64,000 nt of DNA from CAIZGX01 sp046048875 (GTDB taxonomy: Bacteria > Bacteroidota > Bacteroidia > Flavobacteriales_D > Sanyastnellaceae): positions 140,215 through 204,214 of the forward strand of contig JBJOFG010000008.1 in the NCBI GenBank assembly GCA_046048875.1. The letters are read 5' to 3'. The notes below the pieces were generated by a model. That model saw only the letters and a program-made list of their open reading frames with translations, was not told where the DNA came from and ran no database searches. This document shows, one piece after another, positions 8,596 through 16,262 of the stretch (its first letter is position 1; each line of letters starts with the position of its first letter). The position numbers were made by a program, and so were the translations under genes.

Positions 8596-9936
8596 TTATT
8601 TCAAGTCGTCTAACTTCATTTTTCCCTCGTCGTTCCACAGGCTTTCCTTAAGGTCTAGCGCTAGTACGCGTGCATAGGGAGTTGGGCCGTTTCCGGAAGT
8701 TTTCAACGAAATAAGTCCGGGGTGTGAACTCCAAGAAATTTTACCAATGATTTCGAAGTTCACTTTAGCATCGTTGTCGAGATAAAACGCCGATTTCACA
8801 GCGGGAAGAAGTCCTTTTACATAAACGGTCTCGATTCCCTTTGGAACGAAAATAAACAGGGTGTTTCCATTTGCGCTCACCGTCGTTGGGAATTCGCAAT
8901 ATTCGCGCGGCAATCCAGCACGTGTTCCATAAATCGCTGCTCCGTAATGGTTCATCCATTCACCCAATTCCGAAAGGGTTGAAGTGACTTGTGGTGGAAA
9001 GGTTCCGTCTTCCTTCGGTCCAATATCGAGCAATAAATTTCCTCCTAAAGAAACCACGTCGGTTAAAATATGAATGATCTGCTCAGGGGTTTTAAACGCC
9101 GTGTCTTGTGGTTGCCAGCCCCAGTTGGTGTTCAGGGTCATGCACAATTCCCAGGGTTTTTCATTTCTGTGAATAGGGAAAGAGTTCTCTGGAGTCTCGT
9201 AATTTCCGCAATCAGGAAGACGGTTGTTGATGAGGACGTTTTTGTTTTTCGCTTTTAAGCTGTCGCGAATAGCGAAGGCGTTCCATTCTTGCGCAGAATG
9301 TTCCCAGCCTCCATCGAACCACCACAGGTCTGGATTGTATGCATTGCGAAGTTCCATAATTTGCGCTTCGTTGTATTTCTGGAAGAGCGACCAGCGGTAT
9401 GGATCGTCGGCAATTTTATAACGCGTGCTGTCTTTCAGAAAGCCTGGATAACACGGGTGACTCCAATCGATGAGTGAATAATAAACACCGATTTTTATTT
9501 TTTTATGTTGAAGGGAAGAAATCAAAGGAGAGTACACATCACGCTTAGCAGGTGTTGTAGCGGGAATGCTGTTGATGAAAGGCTGCTTTCTTTTTGTGTT
9601 GTGATAAGGAATCTTAGTGTCCCAAAGCGCCACACCGTCGTGATGCTTGGAAGTGATAACAGCGTATTTAGCCCCAGAGCTTTCAATGAGTTCAGCCCAT
9701 TCTTCTGGATTGTATTTGCTGGCGGTGAAGCCCTTCGCTTGCGCCATGTAGTCGCTGTGTGAAATTTTCTTGTTGTGAAAAGACCACGACTCGTCAATGC
9801 CTTTCACCGAATAAATTCCCCAGTGTATGAAGATTCCCAATTTAGCATCTTGAAACCAATTGTCGTTTGCTTGACCGAAGCCTTGCAGGGAGAATAAAAC
9901 AGCGAGAAGGGTGAAGATTTTAAATTTCATCTTCAA
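8596..9936 (-). CDS. alpha-L-fucosidase, glycoside hydrolase family 29
   Basis: Releases alpha-L-fucose from glycans, probably in the periplasm or outside the cell. The 446-residue protein has a signal peptide (residues 1-22), then the GH29 barrel with IFIHWGIYSV, TSKHHDGVALW (His98-His99) and LWWFDGGW, where Asp208 is at the nucleophile position. The C-terminal 100 residues form a beta domain. A general acid could not be assigned from sequence alone. It is next to a DUF4846 lipoprotein gene 12 bp upstream on the same strand. No SusCD pair is nearby, so this is not a classical polysaccharide-utilisation locus. Confidence 0.93.
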   Translation of the reverse strand: MKMKFKIFTLLAVLFSLQGFGQANDNWFQDAKLGIFIHWGIYSVKGIDESWSFHNKKISHSDYMAQAKGFTASKYNPEEWAELIESSGAKYAVITSKHHDGVALWDTKIPYHNTKRKQPFINSIPATTPAKRDVYSPLISSLQHKKIKIGVYYSLIDWSHPCYPGFLKDSTRYKIADDPYRWSLFQKYNEAQIMELRNAYNPDLWWFDGGWEHSAQEWNAFAIRDSLKAKNKNVLINNRLPDCGNYETPENSFPIHRNEKPWELCMTLNTNWGWQPQDTAFKTPEQIIHILTDVVSLGGNLLLDIGPKEDGTFPPQVTSTLSELGEWMNHYGAAIYGTRAGLPREYCEFPTTVSANGNTLFIFVPKGIETVYVKGLLPAVKSAFYLDNDAKVNFEIIGKISWSSHPGLISLKTSGNGPTPYARVLALDLKESLWNDEGKMKLDDLK

Positions 9937-9948
9937 ATATAATCAGAC

Positions 9949-10827
9949 TCACGGCCATGTTTTAAGCTGAGTCCAATCGAAATCCCACTCCGGTGTTTCA
10001 AGTATTCCCGCATCGCTGGCTTTGAACCACGGGGACATTCCAGCGTTGTTCAGATTTTTTAGAACTTCAATGTCCTGCGCGGGCATGTAACTCTGCGCAA
10101 GCAAGAATACTTTTCCTTGAGGACCTTCCGCCACATCCAATACAATGACCGCATGTCCGGGAGATCCGCCTTTAATGAAGACATCGCCAGCTTCTAGGTT
10201 TGAAATGTTTTTGCTTTGAAGTTCATTCGAAAGGGAAAGTGTTCCAGCATAAGTGAAAATCTTTTTCATGTAATTCAAGAAATCTTCGTGCGATTCGGAA
10301 GCTGTTCCTCCGCTGGTCCATCCGTTGCAAGCCGCATTTAATCGTTTGCCCTTTTTCCATTCGGAATATTTCATGTTGAATCCGTTGGTTAAGTGGAAGG
10401 AAATGTCGTCGAATCGTTTTTCGGAGAACAACCATTCTGCTCGAAGGCGCATAATGGCGTCGGCACATTGTTGCAAATCTGAATTTCCCACCGAAATATC
10501 AACGACGGCAGCGGCCACTTTGTTCGGCTTTGTTTCGCCGTTGTATCGTTTGGTTAACGTTCCTGCAGGTTTCAGCGGCAACTGCTGTAAATAATTTCCG
10601 AACGTTCCGTTAGCATAGGTTTTCCTTGTATAACCCTCCGGAACTTCAAATCGTGTCGCCACCGTATTTCCTTCCGAGATAACTTGCTCAGCACCTTCCG
10701 CAGGACCTTTCGAAGAACCTTGTGGAACACCTTCCTTCGGACTTGTTGTAACACTTGAACACTGCACCGCTGCCGCAACCACCAATGAAATTGTTCCGAA
10801 TTTAAAAAAGGTCGCAAGTTTATTCAT
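9949..10827 (-). CDS. DUF4846 family lipoprotein
   Basis: A 292-residue predicted lipoprotein with a signal peptide and candidate lipobox ending at Cys23 (AAVQC), followed by a Gly/Pro/Glu/Ser-rich tether at about residues 25-50. The DUF4846 domain fills the rest: GTFGNYLQQLPLKPAG, LQQCADAIMRLRAEWLF, FTYAGTLSLSNEL, GSPGHAVIVLDVAE and LAQSYMPAQDIEVL are the family signatures. The SPGHAVIV motif recalls the Cys/His hydrolase fold, but the function is not established. The tether is encoded by a mini-hairpin array at 10686..10752 with a 12-nt period, giving four-residue repeats ending in Gly. The 5' end faces the mazEF promoter. Confidence 0.85.
   Translation of the reverse strand: MNKLATFFKFGTISLVVAAAVQCSSVTTSPKEGVPQGSSKGPAEGAEQVISEGNTVATRFEVPEGYTRKTYANGTFGNYLQQLPLKPAGTLTKRYNGETKPNKVAAAVVDISVGNSDLQQCADAIMRLRAEWLFSEKRFDDISFHLTNGFNMKYSEWKKGKRLNAACNGWTSGGTASESHEDFLNYMKKIFTYAGTLSLSNELQSKNISNLEAGDVFIKGGSPGHAVIVLDVAEGPQGKVFLLAQSYMPAQDIEVLKNLNNAGMSPWFKASDAGILETPEWDFDWTQLKTWP
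10686..10752. repeat. mini-hairpin array inside a coding sequence, linker ACCTT
   Basis: Six short hairpins in tandem: GC-TCA-GC at 10686, CC-GCA-GG at 10698, TC-GAA-GA at 10710, GT-GGA-AC at 10722, CC-TTC-GG at 10734 and GTT-GT-AAC at 10745. The first five are 7 nt long and start exactly 12 nt apart, separated by ACCTT. Stem sequences differ but each is self-complementary. The array keeps reading frame in the DUF4846 gene and encodes its Gly-rich tether. Confidence 0.85.
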
Positions 10828-10908
10828 GCCGATAAATTTTTATTCGTGAAGAGAATTCGGGAACGAAGAATTTTTTGAATTATTATGAGACTCTCTGTCA
10901 TCATTCTT

Positions 10909-10965
10909 GCGCAGCATCTTTCGAAGAATCTTGCGTAGCATCTTTCGAAGAATCTTGTTGGAAAC
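10909..10965. repeat. mini-hairpin array upstream of mazEF, linker ATCTT
   Basis: Five hairpins: GC-GCA-GC (10909), TC-GAA-GA (10921), GC-GTA-GC (10933), TC-GAA-GA (10945) and GTT-GGA-AAC (10957), at a 12-nt period with ATCTT between them. Every loop is GNA, and two units have the GCGNAGC form. Two 8-nt dyads (TTC-GT-GAA and TTC-GG-GAA types) lie just upstream near 10840-10862. The array ends 3 bp before the -33 box of the mazE promoter. The rest of the gap from 10828 holds nothing else I recognise. Confidence 0.9.
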
Positions 10966-10967
10966 AA

Positions 10968-10999
10968 TTTGTGAGTGTTAATACATAGTTATAACTTTG
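10968..10999 (+). promoter_or_regulatory. Bacteroidota-type promoter for mazEF
   Basis: TTTG at 10968..10971 and TAACTTTG at 10992..10999 are 20 nt apart, an almost perfect match to the Bacteroidota primary sigma consensus. The mazE ATG follows 21 bp later. Confidence 0.8.
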
Positions 11000-11019
11000 C
11001 GGAAAGATATTTGAGAGAT

Positions 11020-11268
11020 ATGAAATCGAAAATAATTCCCATAGGAAATTCGAAAGGAGTCATTATCCCTTCTTCATTTATGAAAGACTTGGGGATAACC
11101 GATTCGGTCGAAATGGAGGTGGTAGAGAATACGTTAGTCATTCGTCCGATTTCCAGTGCACGAAAAGGTTGGGAGGAAAAGATTGCACAGGTGGCCAAAT
11201 CTGATAAGAGCAACGAACGATTGCCAGACCTCTTTAAAGATGAAAACTTGGAGGATTGGACATGGTAG
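11020..11268 (+). CDS. mazE: MazE-like antitoxin, AbrB/SpoVT fold
   Basis: An 82-residue antitoxin with an N-terminal swapped-hairpin DNA-binding domain (KIIPIGNSKGVIIPSSFMKDLGI, then EMEVVENTLVIRPI) and a charged C-terminal tail ending LEDWTW that would wrap the toxin. The ATG at 11020 is chosen because it begins the AbrB motif and sits 21 bp after a strong promoter; an in-frame start at 10975 would lie inside that promoter. The stop overlaps the toxin start by 7 nt, implying translational coupling. MazE-type proteins usually repress their own operon together with the toxin. Confidence 0.88.
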   Translation: MKSKIIPIGNSKGVIIPSSFMKDLGITDSVEMEVVENTLVIRPISSARKGWEEKIAQVAKSDKSNERLPDLFKDENLEDWTW

Positions 11269-11585
11269 AACGCTACGGAATATATTGGATTAATCTTGAT
11301 CCAACGGTTGGACGTGAGATGAAGAAAACGCGTCCGTGCATTGTTCTATCTCCAAATGAAATGAATCGACACATGAGCACGGTTATCATTGCCCCAATCA
11401 CGTCGACACTGCGCAATTATCCTATGCGACTTAATTTAACTTTGAAAGGCAAGAAAGGACAAATAGCGTGTGATCAAATGCGCTGCGTAGATGTTCAGCG
11501 GATAGGAAATAAAATTCAAAATCTTCCGCTTTCTCAACAAAAAAAGTTGAGTGGAATCTTAGAAGAGTTTCTTGTGGCGGAGTAG
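11262..11585 (+). CDS. mazF: MazF/PemK family mRNA interferase toxin
   Basis: A 107-residue endoribonuclease toxin. Family features are GIYWINLDPTVGREMKKTRPCIVLSPNEMN at the N-terminus, the core strand VIIAPITS and the segment GQIACDQMRCVDVQRI. The conserved Arg of the RPC motif and the Thr/Ser of the APITS strand are at the usual catalytic positions. The ATG at 11262 is preferred over a TTG six bases upstream because family members start close to this point. Its partner is the MazE-like protein immediately upstream. The cleavage sequence cannot be predicted from this alone. Confidence 0.92.
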   Translation: MVERYGIYWINLDPTVGREMKKTRPCIVLSPNEMNRHMSTVIIAPITSTLRNYPMRLNLTLKGKKGQIACDQMRCVDVQRIGNKIQNLPLSQQKKLSGILEEFLVAE

Positions 11586-11589
11586 AATT

Positions 11590-12204
11590 TTATGTATTGG
11601 AACCTCCCATTATTTTAAATAATTCAGATTTGGAATTTATTTTGAGTTTGCGATAAATCTTTTTAACGTTCATTCGAACAGTATCTAATGATATTGAATA
11701 GCGATCGGCAATAAGTTTGTAACTCAACCCGTCGAGAATGCCATTCACAATGTCTTTTTCACGCTCAGTTAACTGTTCTGAAATGTTCCGAGGCTGATTG
11801 AAAAAGGTGATGACTTGTCTTGCAATTTTCGGAGTCATGTAGGCACCGCCATTTTCAATACTTTCAAAAACTTCACGGAAATTCATCTCGAAACTTTGTT
11901 TATCTATATACCCGGAAGCACCAAGTTGCAGCGCTTTGAAAATTGTTTCAGAATCATCCTTAATCGTGTTCATTACGATTGATGCGTTTGGAAAAAGTTT
12001 CAAGATCTTATCAATGGCTTGAATGCCGTTCATTTCAGGCATTAGAATATCTAGTAGGAAAAGATCAGCTTCGATAGGATTAGTCAAGTATTCCACTGGA
12101 TTTGTAAAGACATGTTCACAGCGTATATTTTCAATTTTATTGACGTTTTCTTGCATCAGTCGTGCAAGATGGATGTCGTCTTCAATGATGATTACATTTT
12201 TCAT
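11590..12204 (-). CDS. LuxR-type response regulator
   Basis: A 204-residue two-component response regulator. The receiver domain (about residues 1-118) has the acidic pair Glu8-Asp9-Asp10 and the phospho-acceptor Asp52 in LLDILMPEMNG, with the Thr and Lys positions seen as MNTIKD and YIDKQS. A LuxR/NarL helix-turn-helix follows at about 143-195 (LTEREKDIVNGILDGLSYKLIADRYSIS). Its start overlaps the end of the histidine kinase gene by 4 nt (ATGA), so the two form a cognate pair. Target promoters are unknown; a shared element near 15118 and 15634 is one candidate. Confidence 0.93.
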   Translation of the reverse strand: MKNVIIIEDDIHLARLMQENVNKIENIRCEHVFTNPVEYLTNPIEADLFLLDILMPEMNGIQAIDKILKLFPNASIVMNTIKDDSETIFKALQLGASGYIDKQSFEMNFREVFESIENGGAYMTPKIARQVITFFNQPRNISEQLTEREKDIVNGILDGLSYKLIADRYSISLDTVRMNVKKIYRKLKINSKSELFKIMGGSNT

Positions 12205-15068
12205 TTCAGCGGAAGTTCAATTTGTGTGGTTAATCCAGTATCACCTTCAACAATGTAATGACGCACGAATCCGTTGTTTCTTTTTGCACGATTGGCAATA
12301 TTACGAATTCCATTACCTTTCAAAGCTTCAAGATTTTTCAAATCACAAATACCATTATCTGAAATTTTGAGGATTAGTTTTTTGTTTACGATGTTGAAAT
12401 GAATTTCGATGGAATTTGCATTTGCATGTTTTATGCAGTTTGTTATTATCTCATATACAGTTAATTTTATGTCCCGGTACAGCTCTCGATTAAGCTTGTA
12501 GTTTTTTTCGAAGTTTGTTTTATAGATATGCCTTAGTCCTGTATCAGCGGATGCTTTAGAAATGAATTCTTTTAAATCATCAGAGAGATCCTGAAGTGAA
12601 TGTTTTTTGTTCGAAATAGAATCAAGGTAGGTTCGGAAACTATAGAGTGCTTCTTTCAAGCCATTTTGAATTTGTTCTTTTTCTTTAGTTTCGAATTTCT
12701 CTTTATTGCTAATCAATAGTAGGCGCGTCAGGATTGTCCCAGATTCGTCGTGAAGATCCATAGCGATTTTAGCTTTTGTAATCGTTCGAATTCGAATAGA
12801 ACGAATGAAGGTGAGTGCGACTAAAGTGAGGATGACTAATCCTAAGGCGGAAAACAAAATGTGGTATTCTGTTTTGACATAAAAAGGGGCGTTAGCAACT
12901 AAAGCAAATGATTGTTCTTCAACAACATTTCCAAATGGATCAAACATGCGGATTCTAAGCGTGTATTCTCCGTAGGTCAAATCAGAGAGTATAATTTCTT
13001 TACTTTCGTCCGTTTCGAACCAGTTTCTACCATCGATGGTGTATCTATAATTATAACCTTTACCGAATTGATAATCCAAATTGGCAAGCTGAATAATTAC
13101 CGATTCTTTTCCCGTTTGAAACGCGATGGTGTTTCCAATTTCGTAGTTGAAGAATTCTTTGAGATTGTCATTTACCAATCTTTTTATTCCTGAGATACGA
13201 AAGCCTTTGTGGTAATGGAAGTCATTCAATTTAGTAGGTTGAATAATTTCAAAGGCGTTTAATCCTCCAAATGCTAAACTGCCGTCTTGCAAGGTACAAG
13301 CCGACTTGTAATTAAATTCATGATTGATGAGACCTTGCGGTTTACTCAAGAATTTGATGCTTCCATCTAGGGTGTTGTATACGGTTATTCCTGAATAAGT
13401 GGAAGCCCAAATACAACCGTGGTAATCTTCAACGAGCGCGGTGACTTTTGGATGTGAAACTTCAAATTCATTGGAAAATACTTTCGTGATCTGGAAATTG
13501 CTCAATCGCATGACAGTAACTCCGTTGTTTGATGCTAGCCAAAGTTCGTTTTCATTTTCTCGAATCAGTATATCGCGAATTTCAGGAATGTCATTTAAAA
13601 TAGTTGTAGTTAGCTGGAATCCTTTTTCAGGTGAGTAGAGGACTTTAAATAATCCCTTTGAGGTTCCAAGTACTATTGTATTACTTTTTCCTATTTGGGC
13701 TGCTACATAAATCTTATTTCCGCTCTCTAGCCATAATTCAAACCCTTTCTGGTTCCGTGGATTATACGAAATGATTCTGTTTTCTGAGGTGATAAGGAGC
13801 GTTGAATCTGAAAATATAGATATATCAGACAGTTGGTCTTTTGCTCCGAGAAATTGATTTAAATGGGTAGTTTCTGTTTTTGTCTTTAGATTGAAGCTTA
13901 CTAGTCCACTTCCCTCGGTTGTACAAAAAAGTTGGTTGTTGAATATTACACCATCGTAGGTTGAGAAAGCGGTGGTGCTGAGATATCGTAGCGAATGATT
14001 TTCATCCTCTTCAACGATGTATGGAAAACCCAGGTAATAACGCTTGTTTCCATTTTCTAGAATCTTGCGTCTAACGATGAGTTCGTTTTCTTTTACAAGA
14101 GGGAAGTCGGGAATTCTTTTTGAAAGATCTGGTGTTTGCCCCATTTGAATTAGTCCCTGATTCGTGCCGACAAGGAATGAATTTTCATTGACTCTGCATA
14201 TACATCTGTATTGAAAGTTTGCTTCTTTTGCAGAGTGGACAGCAATATTTTGTTGTTTAATATTAAAAACAGGAATTCGAAATTTATCAATCCAAAGAAT
14301 GTTTCCATTATTTTCCTCAGAAAAGAAACTTACGCGAATTTGCCCAATAAAATCGGGGTGCTCAACGAATTCATTCTTCTGAAGAGCAAATACACGCCAA
14401 CCGTTCCAATTGATTACACCATATTTTTTCGAAAGCATGAGTTCTCCAGAACTCCATTCTGGGTTATGCATCGGAATATTTGTGATGATGTGTGCATCGT
14501 TTATGTCAATTCGAAGGATTTTATGTTGATTTAATGAAATGAGAATATCACCTTGATATATTAAAACACTTGCGGCCTCATTAACTTCATAGGTTTCGTT
14601 AAAAATTATTTTTTGATTTTTCTTAATCAACAGTCCGCCATTGGCGAACAAAAACGCTGTAGTGTCATTTGAATTTGATATTGATAAAGGTTTTTGTTTG
14701 GAGAGTTTCTTAAATCTCAGTTGGCGGGGGATTAACTCAATAAGCCCGTCGGCTTCCGTTAATAGAAAGAGTGATTCTCCTATTTTTTTTATTTCTGAAA
14801 TTCTATTGTCATTAAAAATGAAAGGGCTTGTGGTGCTGTTGAAATTCACAAAGTGATATCCATCGTATCTTGAAATTCCGTTATCAGTAGCAATCCAAGC
14901 GAAACCGTCATTGTCCATGACGATGTCATTGATTCCATTATGCGGCAAACCATCATTGATGTCATAAGGTGGTATTTTCGCATACATGTATTGCGCCTTC
15001 GGAGAAGTTGTCAAAAGAGACAAGACAACGAAAAGTGTTATTTTCCATTTTTTATTTTGACAATGCAT
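12201..15068 (-). CDS. hybrid-propeller sensor histidine kinase (HisKA_3 type)
   Basis: A 955-residue membrane sensor. A signal peptide is followed by two-component regulator propeller repeats (for example GLPHNGINDIVMDNDGFAWIATDNGISRYDGYHFVNF) forming periplasmic beta-propellers up to about residue 640. Next come a Y_Y_Y domain (NYRYTIDGRNWFETDESKEIILSDLTYGEYTLRIRMFDPFGN), one membrane helix near 735-755, an H-box AMDLHDESGTI with the phosphorylated His, and a HATPase domain with NCIKHA, ISDNG and GNGIRNIANRAKRNNG. It is coupled to the response regulator downstream. There is no fused receiver or DNA-binding domain, unlike the classical Bacteroides hybrid systems. The ligand is unknown. Confidence 0.93.
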   Translation of the reverse strand: MHCQNKKWKITLFVVLSLLTTSPKAQYMYAKIPPYDINDGLPHNGINDIVMDNDGFAWIATDNGISRYDGYHFVNFNSTTSPFIFNDNRISEIKKIGESLFLLTEADGLIELIPRQLRFKKLSKQKPLSISNSNDTTAFLFANGGLLIKKNQKIIFNETYEVNEAASVLIYQGDILISLNQHKILRIDINDAHIITNIPMHNPEWSSGELMLSKKYGVINWNGWRVFALQKNEFVEHPDFIGQIRVSFFSEENNGNILWIDKFRIPVFNIKQQNIAVHSAKEANFQYRCICRVNENSFLVGTNQGLIQMGQTPDLSKRIPDFPLVKENELIVRRKILENGNKRYYLGFPYIVEEDENHSLRYLSTTAFSTYDGVIFNNQLFCTTEGSGLVSFNLKTKTETTHLNQFLGAKDQLSDISIFSDSTLLITSENRIISYNPRNQKGFELWLESGNKIYVAAQIGKSNTIVLGTSKGLFKVLYSPEKGFQLTTTILNDIPEIRDILIRENENELWLASNNGVTVMRLSNFQITKVFSNEFEVSHPKVTALVEDYHGCIWASTYSGITVYNTLDGSIKFLSKPQGLINHEFNYKSACTLQDGSLAFGGLNAFEIIQPTKLNDFHYHKGFRISGIKRLVNDNLKEFFNYEIGNTIAFQTGKESVIIQLANLDYQFGKGYNYRYTIDGRNWFETDESKEIILSDLTYGEYTLRIRMFDPFGNVVEEQSFALVANAPFYVKTEYHILFSALGLVILTLVALTFIRSIRIRTITKAKIAMDLHDESGTILTRLLLISNKEKFETKEKEQIQNGLKEALYSFRTYLDSISNKKHSLQDLSDDLKEFISKASADTGLRHIYKTNFEKNYKLNRELYRDIKLTVYEIITNCIKHANANSIEIHFNIVNKKLILKISDNGICDLKNLEALKGNGIRNIANRAKRNNGFVRHYIVEGDTGLTTQIELPLK

Positions 15069-15094
15069 CTCTTTTGAATTTATAACCTGTAGAG

Positions 15095-15129
15095 CAAAAA
15101 TATGTTTTAATTCTATGGTGATTGCGACT
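15095..15129 (-). promoter_or_regulatory. candidate kinase promoter with shared 12-nt upstream element
   Basis: On the minus strand a -7-like TATTTTTG lies at 15102..15095. Fifteen bases upstream is AGTCGCAATCAC (15129..15118), which occupies the place of the -33 box. The same 12 bases occur in the same sense upstream of the paralog promoter at 15634..15645. No TTTG -33 box is present at either, consistent with activator dependence. This is inference from two copies. Confidence 0.45.
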
Positions 15130-15149
15130 TAGTGTTAGAAATCGATGCC

Positions 15150-15192
15150 TTACACATCATTATGCGTAAGCTTTACGCATGCTCATGTGTAT
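15150..15192. promoter_or_regulatory. two 20-bp dyad operators
   Basis: Two palindromes of identical architecture (8-4-8) lie side by side. The first is TTACACAT-CATT-ATGCGTAA at 15150..15169 and the second is TTACGCAT-GCTC-ATGTGTAT at 15173..15192. The third copy is upstream of the paralogous gene at 15614..15633. The half-site consensus is (T/A)TAC(A/G)CAT. They lie between the divergent kinase and small-protein genes. Confidence 0.7.
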
Positions 15193-15223
15193 CTGACAAT
15201 ACAAGTGTCTTTTCAGAAGAATT

Positions 15224-15231
15224 TAGATTCG
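15224..15231 (+). promoter_or_regulatory. -7 element TAGATTCG of first paralog
   Basis: TAGATTCG fits TAnnTT(T/C)G. It starts 31 nt after the end of the proximal dyad, nearly the same distance (32 nt) as in the second paralog. The ATG at 15247 follows about 15 bp later, supporting that start codon. Confidence 0.5.
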
Positions 15232-15246
15232 CTCAAAACAGATTTT

Positions 15247-15537
15247 ATGTTCAATGAGTTTATACGTTTTAAACTTGAGAGGAAGGTAGGACGTGCTGTT
15301 AAAAGCGAAGCGGACTGCAGAAATCTGGCTTTGTGGATTACAGAGAACACTTGCTACAGAATCAGTGAACAAACTCTTATTGATTTTTTTGGGATACATA
15401 CGACGCCCAAAGAACCTAAACTCTATACCGTAGGTGTTTTAGCTAATTATTTAGGTTACGATTCGGCAGAAGACTTAAGACTTGATTACAATGCAACTCT
15501 CTCTCTTGGAGATTTAAGTGAGTCTCTAGAAATATAG
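15247..15537 (+). CDS. small conserved protein, paralog of 15692..16240
   Basis: A 96-residue protein of unknown function. It aligns along most of its length with the first 85 residues of the protein at 15692..16240: both have an N-terminal helix, a conserved Cys (EADCRNLA / AKDCDVLA), an IS-x(2)-T(L/I) segment, FGI, the pattern EP(K/R)LYT and L(A)xYLGY. The helical spacing resembles a helix-turn-helix domain, but this is not proven. The ATG at 15247 is chosen over 15145 because the earlier codon lies upstream of the operators and promoter. It lacks the C-terminal beta domain of its paralog. Confidence 0.7.
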   Translation: MFNEFIRFKLERKVGRAVKSEADCRNLALWITENTCYRISEQTLIDFFGIHTTPKEPKLYTVGVLANYLGYDSAEDLRLDYNATLSLGDLSESLEI

Positions 15538-15613
15538 TTAGATTGATTTAAAAGGTTCTTTCGGTCAAGAGAATCGGAGTTAATTCTAAGTTTTTAAAAG
15601 TGAAAGTATATTG

Positions 15614-15673
15614 ATACACATGCATATGTGTATAGTCGCAATCACAACTTTCAATTTCATTACTGTAATTTCG
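15614..15673 (+). promoter_or_regulatory. operator and promoter of second paralog
   Basis: A perfect 8-4-8 dyad ATACACAT-GCAT-ATGTGTAT lies at 15614..15633. It is followed directly by AGTCGCAATCAC (15634..15645) and then, 20 nt later, by a -7-like TAATTTCG at 15666..15673. The dyad matches the two dyads upstream of the first paralog; the 12-nt element matches the kinase upstream region. Confidence 0.65.
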
Positions 15674-15691
15674 AGTTTAAATAGTTGGTAG

Positions 15692-16240
15692 ATGCTTTCA
15701 AAGTTGATTAGAGGAAAAATTGAGGAGAAGTTTGGTAAGCCTGTTCGTTATGCTAAGGATTGTGACGTTCTAGCAACAAGTATTTTTGCATTTACGAATG
15801 AAAGAATTAGTTGCTCCACAATTAAAAGACTTTTTGGAATAATTGAAGCAGAGAATGAGCCTCGTTTGTACACGTTAGATATTTTGGCTAAATATCTGGG
15901 GTATATAAATTACGATCAATTATTAAACGAATTTAATCCAAATCGCATACTTCAACGTCAGTCTCTTGAAGCAATACATGCCTCAAATTTGAAGACAGGT
16001 GATATAGTAAGGTTTTCATACGCGCCAAATAACGTTGTATCTGCGAAATATACTAATAACGAAGTTTTTCAAATTGTTGAATCCACAGATGAGAAAATTC
16101 AAACGGGTGATATTCTAGTGTTCAAAAAAATGGGCGTTCACATGCCTTTGTTCGCCAGTTGGAAGTCGTCTGAAAGTCGTATTGTGAAGAATATTATACT
16201 TGGGAGAATTTCAGGAATTACCTCGATTGAAATACTTTAG
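15692..16240 (+). CDS. two-domain conserved protein, possible DNA-binding regulator
   Basis: A 182-residue protein. The N-terminal domain (about 1-85) is paralogous to the 96-residue protein upstream and has a helix-turn-helix-like helical pattern (DCDVLATSIFAFTNERISCSTIKRLFGI, then LYTLDILAKYLGYINYDQL). The C-terminal domain (about 95-182) is beta-rich, with LKTGDIVRFSYAPNNVV, VFQIVESTDEKIQTGDILVFKK and GRISGITSIEIL; this looks like a small-ligand or oligomerisation barrel. Function is not established. The shared operator suggests autoregulation by one or both paralogs. It lies beside a two-component system and may act in the same circuit. Confidence 0.75.
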   Translation: MLSKLIRGKIEEKFGKPVRYAKDCDVLATSIFAFTNERISCSTIKRLFGIIEAENEPRLYTLDILAKYLGYINYDQLLNEFNPNRILQRQSLEAIHASNLKTGDIVRFSYAPNNVVSAKYTNNEVFQIVESTDEKIQTGDILVFKKMGVHMPLFASWKSSESRIVKNIILGRISGITSIEIL

Positions 16241-16262
16241 ACGGTCTTAATTCGTTAGCCCT

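Noticed and set aside
10975..11019. Earlier start of the MazE-like antitoxin
   Set aside because: The codons lie within the promoter boxes, so they would not be in the transcript.
15145..15246. N-terminal extension of the first small paralog
   Set aside because: It would start upstream of the dyads and -7 box, and the paralog shows no similarity there.
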